A stretch of DNA of 64,000 nt from positions 84,997,758-85,061,757 of the forward strand of contig NC_062217.1 of the NCBI RefSeq assembly GCF_902686445.1, in the 5' to 3' direction. The stretch comes from Sciurus carolinensis (lineage: Eukaryota; Chordata; Mammalia; Rodentia; Sciuridae). Shown here piece after piece: positions 59,165-64,000 of this stretch; within the stretch, counting starts at the first letter, position 1; each line of letters starts with the position of its first letter. The translations under genes were made by a program, and so were the position numbers. The notes beneath the pieces are model-generated. The model did no database searches and was not told where the DNA came from. It saw only the letters and a program-made list of their open reading frames with translations.

Positions 59165-59240
59165 ATTAATAACACTTAGTACCTGATATGAAATACTTGG
59201 TAAATAATTGTTAAGTAAGTGAATGGGTGAGTGAGTGAGT
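59165..59240 (+). mobile_element. L2 3' end
   Basis: AACACTTAGTACCTGATATG, AAATACTTGGTAAATAATTG and a GTGA/GTGAGT-rich end. Confidence 0.55.
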
Positions 59241-61261
59241 AGAATGACTAAATTCAGTTCAAATTGAATGTACCTTTCCTCCGTGCTTTAATCCATTTGT
59301 ATTATTCTTATGCATGCTTACAATTTTAAAGAGTTTTCACCTATCACTGAGGATTGGCAAGTTACTTTATAGGATGTCTCTTAATTTAAGATTGGTTGAT
59401 GTTTTCTTGTCATTTATGTATTTTACTGCATTCTTTTAAATGCATCATATCAGGAGGCACACAATGTAAATTTCTACTGGTGATGTTTACTTTTATCATA
59501 TGATAAGATGGTATCTGCCAGGTTTCTTTTTTATTAAGTTAATAAGTATTTCATAATCATTAATTAATAAGCATTCTTGTGGAGATACTTTGAGGCTTCT
59601 TAGGGCTTTCTTTTCTGTATTGTCTATTCATTTATATCCGTTTGGACTCATGGATTGCAGATTTACCCACAGGGCTTCAATCCATTACCATCACAATGTA
59701 TTTTAATATTTGATCTCCCCTCATGCACCCAGTGCAAGCTACACCTTGAAAATGCTGTTCCCTACTCCCCTTGTCTTTGGCAAAGGGGATATAGGAAGAG
59801 AGGGTGAAGCCAACTCTTGATTAACTGAGCTGAAAAAAGAGAGCTTTTGGCTTAGGTAACACAAAATGACAGATAATTTTCCTAGGATACAGTAAATCAC
59901 AGTCTCTGAAATGCCAGATAAATAATGGGAAGGAAGAGAAAAGATGGAAGCTGGAAGAACAGCTACTGGGAAGACAAAAGTAAATATCATCCCTACTAAC
60001 TACTAATACTGTCATTTCCCTTATACTATGTTTGAATGTATATTTATGCCAATCTTAGTATGGAAAAAATTTAAGGTAGCTTGGAAAATTTCTAATTACA
60101 CTTCTTAAATGGAAAGAAAGATGGGAAAATGAGAGTAAAAATATATGCTGTAAGATTCTGCTTGTGCTTGAAACAAGTCATAATTTGATTTTAAATTTAG
60201 CAGCAGGTTCAAAGAGGGAAATAGACCAGTTGCATGCTTCCTAGTAACCCATTGCTCAGAAACATAACTGATACTATGAATAAAAGTGTTTTCTTCTGTT
60301 TCATAACAACGATACTGTAGCGTCCTTAAAAATAGCAAAAGTTTCACTTGGCAAATTTCTCATCTCTTAAAGTAGGACATTTGCCTAACCAAAAAATATT
60401 AGACAGGTGACAAAATGATGTGTGTAATATCATCATATGGTCATGGGAAAACTCGGATGAAGGAGTGTTCATGTCTACTGCCACTGAGATGGTGAAAACA
60501 GAAAATTGAGCTTTGGGTGTGGCAGTAGGGAAATTGTTGGTGACCTTGACATGACAAGTTTCTATAAAATGCTAGCAACAGACATCTAATTGGAATGTTT
60601 TGAGGAGAGATTGTGAAGTAAGCAAAGAAACTGAGTAGAGAACACTTCTTTCTAGAAGTGTTGTAAAGGGTATGTAAGGACAAATGGCGAGAGATAAGAG
60701 AACAAGGACAGGTTATGTTTTTATTTTTATTTCAAGTTAAGAGATACTAAAGGATATTTGCTGATAAAATGATGTCATAAGAAGGCAAACATTTTTAGAG
60801 ACAAGGGAGAATAATTATAGGTTGCTTTGTTTGAAAAAGGACATATATGGAGTCAAGGCCACAAGTGAAAGTTTTGATATTTCTTAGCAGCAAAGATACT
60901 TCTTCCATTGTAGCAGGAATGAAAAGAGAGGGTATAGTTAATCCTAGAAACTGGCGATGGTCATTCCATACTTTCCTTCTATTAAAAAACAAAACAAAAT
61001 CTAATTGTGAAGTTCTCTGGAAAATAAGGAGAAAAGTAGGCCATTGCAGAGGAGTCTGTAATAACTGCCAATGGAGAGTGACCCATAAAGTTAGGGGGCA
61101 GGAGATAAGCGGGTTCATGAGTTACGAAAGCTTGAATGCAACAAATATGATAAATGTAGGGCAGTTGCCACAACTTCTCATAGCTTTCTTTAGGTGTGTC
61201 TGCTGGCTTGGGCTTTTTTTTGGTGAGTCAGGGATTTTTTGTTTGTTGGGGATTTTTTGTT

Positions 61262-61356
61262 TGTTTGTTTTGGCCTTGTTGGGAATTGAACCCAGGGCAT
61301 CACACATGCCAGGCAAGTCCTTGAGCCATATCCCCAGCTCCCTTTTTTTTTTTTTT
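61262..61356 (-). repeat. ID SINE, inverted
   Basis: GTTGGGAATTGAACCCAGGG, CATCACACATGCCAGGCAAG, GAGCCATATCCCCAGCTCCC and a T-rich flank. It supplies part of a chance 170-codon frame. Confidence 0.85.
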
Positions 61357-63269
61357 TAATGTTACTGTGAAGTGTTATCTAACATTATTTTTCAGAAATC
61401 TTGGTAGTATGAATTTAATGCAAGTAATATCCTACTAGGTATTAAATTGAAAACTGATTAAAATTCTAAAATAGTAAGAGAATACCAAAGATTATTTTCC
61501 CTTTGATGTTATATAAATTCATATTTTGAACTCATATTTTACATTTTGTGACTAAAATAAATTGTCACAAATTTTAAATCAAAGCAAGGAAGGCAGACAG
61601 TGTTTAAACAGACAAAAATATATTCACTTAGGAAGTAAATTTGCAAGTTTTATTAGAAGTAAAACCTTTTTTTTCTGTTACATTTCAGTGAATATTTAAA
61701 ATTCTAATTAGTAATCTTCTGTAAGAGCCCTAAACATTATATGACATTGCTTTCTTTTATTTCAAGCTGCCTATATTTGTGGTGATTATTTTTTGGGGAA
61801 AAAAGATGTTCAAACATAAATAGTGGGTAAAACTGGTACTTATTAGGGTATACTGCTAGGGTATTTGTGTTCAGTGCAGTGAGTTTAATGATAGTACATT
61901 TAAAATGGGTATGCCAAGGTCAATAAACTTTACAGCAACATATAGAAATTTAAAAACCATGAAACACTGTAAGCCCAATGAAGACCCAAGCTTTCCTAAA
62001 ACAGTAAAGTAAGAATGCAGGGAAGTTTGTTTTTTATTTTTTTTTTAACTTTATTGCCTTAGGTAAAAATGTGGAAACAGATAAGGATGATAAAGCTTTG
62101 ATGTTAATAAACCCAAATGGAAGTCAAGAATTAAAGTGTGTAAATGGCTAGATTATGAAAAGAAAGATGACAGAGTTATGCCCTGTTATTAGATGTAATT
62201 TGTGCTTTTGGCATAGTTATTTGTCCTGCATGAATGAGAGACTGTCTTACTTTCCTTCCTTGTATAATAGGAGAGTATACATCCTACTGTAAATCTGTGG
62301 AGGTACTTTTCAGAGGGACAAGAGGGAAAGAAAAACAAATTATCATGTAAAAATTGGAGAATAATCTTTCCTTTTACAATGATACTTATTTACTGAACCC
62401 AAGTAAAAAGTTATTATTTGCTCTTATTCTATAAATCATATGTTTATGTAAATAATGTATCCAAATAAGTGCTTTTGTTACTGTGAACTTTGGAATTTTA
62501 TGAATTACAAACTGCATAAATATTACCTAAACCACTAATAGTAACTGCATATAAATTTTAAGTTTATATTCATAGTATAAAATGGATAAATAAATAGCAA
62601 ATATGTTCTCTTAATAGAATTATTAAGTGTTTTCAGCTTTCAGGGCCCTTTCAATATAGAAGTAATATTTAATGAATTATATTTTTTAATACCGCCTGGT
62701 CTAAATAGAAAATCTTTATTGATGGTCATGAAAGTTCCATGGATATGTGGTATGTAGAGTAAAAGTTTTGATTATTATTAATTAAGAAATAAGGCCTTAT
62801 AAAATTTTACAACTCTCCACATACATATTCTATACATTATATGTTACTTATTAAAGTCTCATATCGTAAGATTCCAAGCACCTTTGTCCTCATCTCATCA
62901 TTTGTCTAGTATATATCCTGGAAATGCAAACCATTTTTAAAATTAGGAAAAACGAACCTTAAATTCGAAAGCTCAGGATTTTTCCACAAATTGTTCTAGA
63001 TATTGTTCTAAATTGCTCTAGATCCAAAGCAAAACATGGATGACTCAATATATTTATTGTTTGGAATTATCACATCATTTTTCTGATTCCCTAGTATATA
63101 CAGTTAAAAAATAATACCTAATGAGAAGCTATGCGTGAGTTGGTTCCTGTGTTTTTGTATGTGTAGTGTAGTATAAATGCCAAGAAATTAAATCTCATTG
63201 TTAGATGTTTTAAAGACAAAATCATTTTCAGTATAATTTGGTCATAATTGCCCAGTTAAGAACTGCTTA

Positions 63270-63486
63270 AACCAGGCACAGTGGCACGCTCCTATAATCC
63301 CAGCAGCTCAGGAGACTGAGGCAGGATGATCACAAGTTCAAAGCCAATCTGAGAACTTAGCAAGACCATAAGCAACTTAGTGAGACCCTGCCTTAAAATA
63401 AAAAATAAAAAGGGATTTGTCTCAGTGGTTAAGCACCTCTGGATTCAATCCTTTGGTACCAGGAAAAAAAAAAAAAAAAAAAAAAA
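63270..63486 (+). repeat. B1-ID dimer SINE
   Basis: ACCAGGCACAGTGGCACGCTC, CTATAATCCCAGCAGCTC, GATCACAAGTTCAAAGCC, GATTTGTCTCAGTGGTTAAG and CTGGATTCAATCCTTTGG with a long poly-A. Confidence 0.92.
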
Positions 63487-63824
63487 CAACTTAAATCAGT
63501 AGCAGATCCCTAATAAGATTTCTTTGCCTTTGTTCAAACCCATTGCTTCAGGGTTGAAGAACAGTCAGAAGAACTGCACTTTGGTGGTATAACACTTCTT
63601 TGTACATGGCCTCAGTGGGTGCCCCACAAATGGAGATGTGACTGCCATACTGCAAGTCAGGGAAGAGTGATAATAAGCATTGGAATTTAACCATGAAGCC
63701 ATTTTAATAGAAAGAGGACAATCATTAGTATAGTATATACCAGAGACAAGCTTTCTCAAAAACTCATTTCTCAACAATCATTTTATCAGTGATAGAAGCT
63801 TGAATTATTTATTTAATATTACTT

Positions 63825-64000
63825 TTTTGTCTTTATTTCTTTATTTGTTCTTTTTATACATAACAGTACAATGTACTTTGACATATCATCCGTACATGGA
63901 GTATAACTTCCGACTCTTTTTGTTATACACAATGTGGAGTTACACTGGTCGTGTATTCCTGTATGAATATAGGAAATTTATGACTGATTCATTCTACAGT
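63825..64000 (-). mobile_element. LINE-1 3' UTR, antisense, runs off the edge
   Basis: TATACATAACAGTACAATG, ACTTTGACATATCATCCG, TACATGGAGTATAACTTCC and GTTATACACAATGTGGAG. On the minus strand this is the end of a squirrel-type L1 related to, but distinct from, the one at 52005. Confidence 0.7.

Larger units (their letters stand above)
57140..63265. other. Intronic DNA, largely unique
   Basis: AT-rich MICU2 intron 1 sequence with only an L2 end (59165) and an inverted ID (61262). I saw no exon, RNA gene or LTR. The 170-codon frame at 60847-61359 ends in the ID and is not credible. Confidence 0.45.
49822..64000 (+). other. MICU2: MICU2 intron 1, 5' part (no exon 2 in window)
   Basis: The intron begins with GTATGC at 49822 and runs off the right edge. 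I looked for the exon 2 coding sequence (region after KNVEHG in known MICU2) and saw none on the + strand. The intron holds ID, STRID and B1-ID SINEs, a 5'-inverted LINE-1, MaLR-type LTR sequence and L2 remnants, each listed separately. Confidence 0.8.

Noticed and set aside
60847..61359. 170-codon + strand frame, the longest in the window
   Set aside because: No recognisable domain, random-like composition, and its end lies in an inverted ID SINE. Long frames of this size occur by chance in 64 kb.
1..64000. CRISPR array, operon, phage or other prokaryotic system
   Set aside because: No regularly spaced direct repeats or prokaryotic genes; the sequence is mammalian throughout.

Overview
The window is vertebrate nuclear DNA, almost certainly from a squirrel-family rodent (Sciuridae). 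The best evidence is the short interspersed repeats: about thirty copies of tRNA-derived ID elements, the longer squirrel ID type (STRID-like) and fused B1-ID dimers, on both strands. There are also LINE-1 3' ends of a rodent type, many older mammalian repeats (L2, MIR, MER2, MER5A-like, MER20, MLT1/MST/MLT2 LTRs) and a single CpG island. No bacterial, plasmid or CRISPR features are present, and almost every open reading frame is a chance or repeat-derived frame.

Only one gene is supported. Exon 1 of MICU2 (EF-hand regulator of the mitochondrial calcium uniporter) starts at 49612 on the + strand inside a CpG island and ends at a consensus splice donor after 49821. Everything to its right, to 64000, is the start of intron 1; exon 2 was not found. 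In human, MICU2 lies head-to-head with FGF9, so 1-49400 is probably the MICU2-FGF9 intergenic interval, with FGF9 expected beyond the left edge. That placement comes from known synteny and not from this sequence.

Layout: 1-10500 is intergenic DNA with SINEs, nested ERVL/MaLR LTRs and a MER5-like element hit twice by LINE-1 at one target site. 10500-22000 is repeat-poor and includes a CpG-bearing block rich in ATTA-type homeodomain sites (15960-16750), a CTCF-like site (17830) and an AT-rich repeat-free block (20300-21950). 22900-25500 is an ancient L1/HAL1-like LINE. 26300-36000 is mostly unique AT-rich DNA with a second CTCF-like site and a strong YY1 site. 36400-37700 is a dense SINE pile-up. 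37700-49400 holds DNA transposons, MIR/L2 and two LINE-1 3' ends. 49430-49990 is the MICU2 promoter and first exon. 50000-64000 is intron 1, with a 5'-inverted LINE-1, B1-ID elements and a MaLR-type provirus remnant.

The most notable observations are of genome dynamics: a 91-bp segment copied from 2.1 kb away into the middle of a SINE, a second LINE-derived 48-bp local copy, two LINE-1 insertions sharing a target, and matching YY1 motifs at the MICU2 start codon, 0.4 kb upstream and 21 kb upstream. No clearly new gene system was found.
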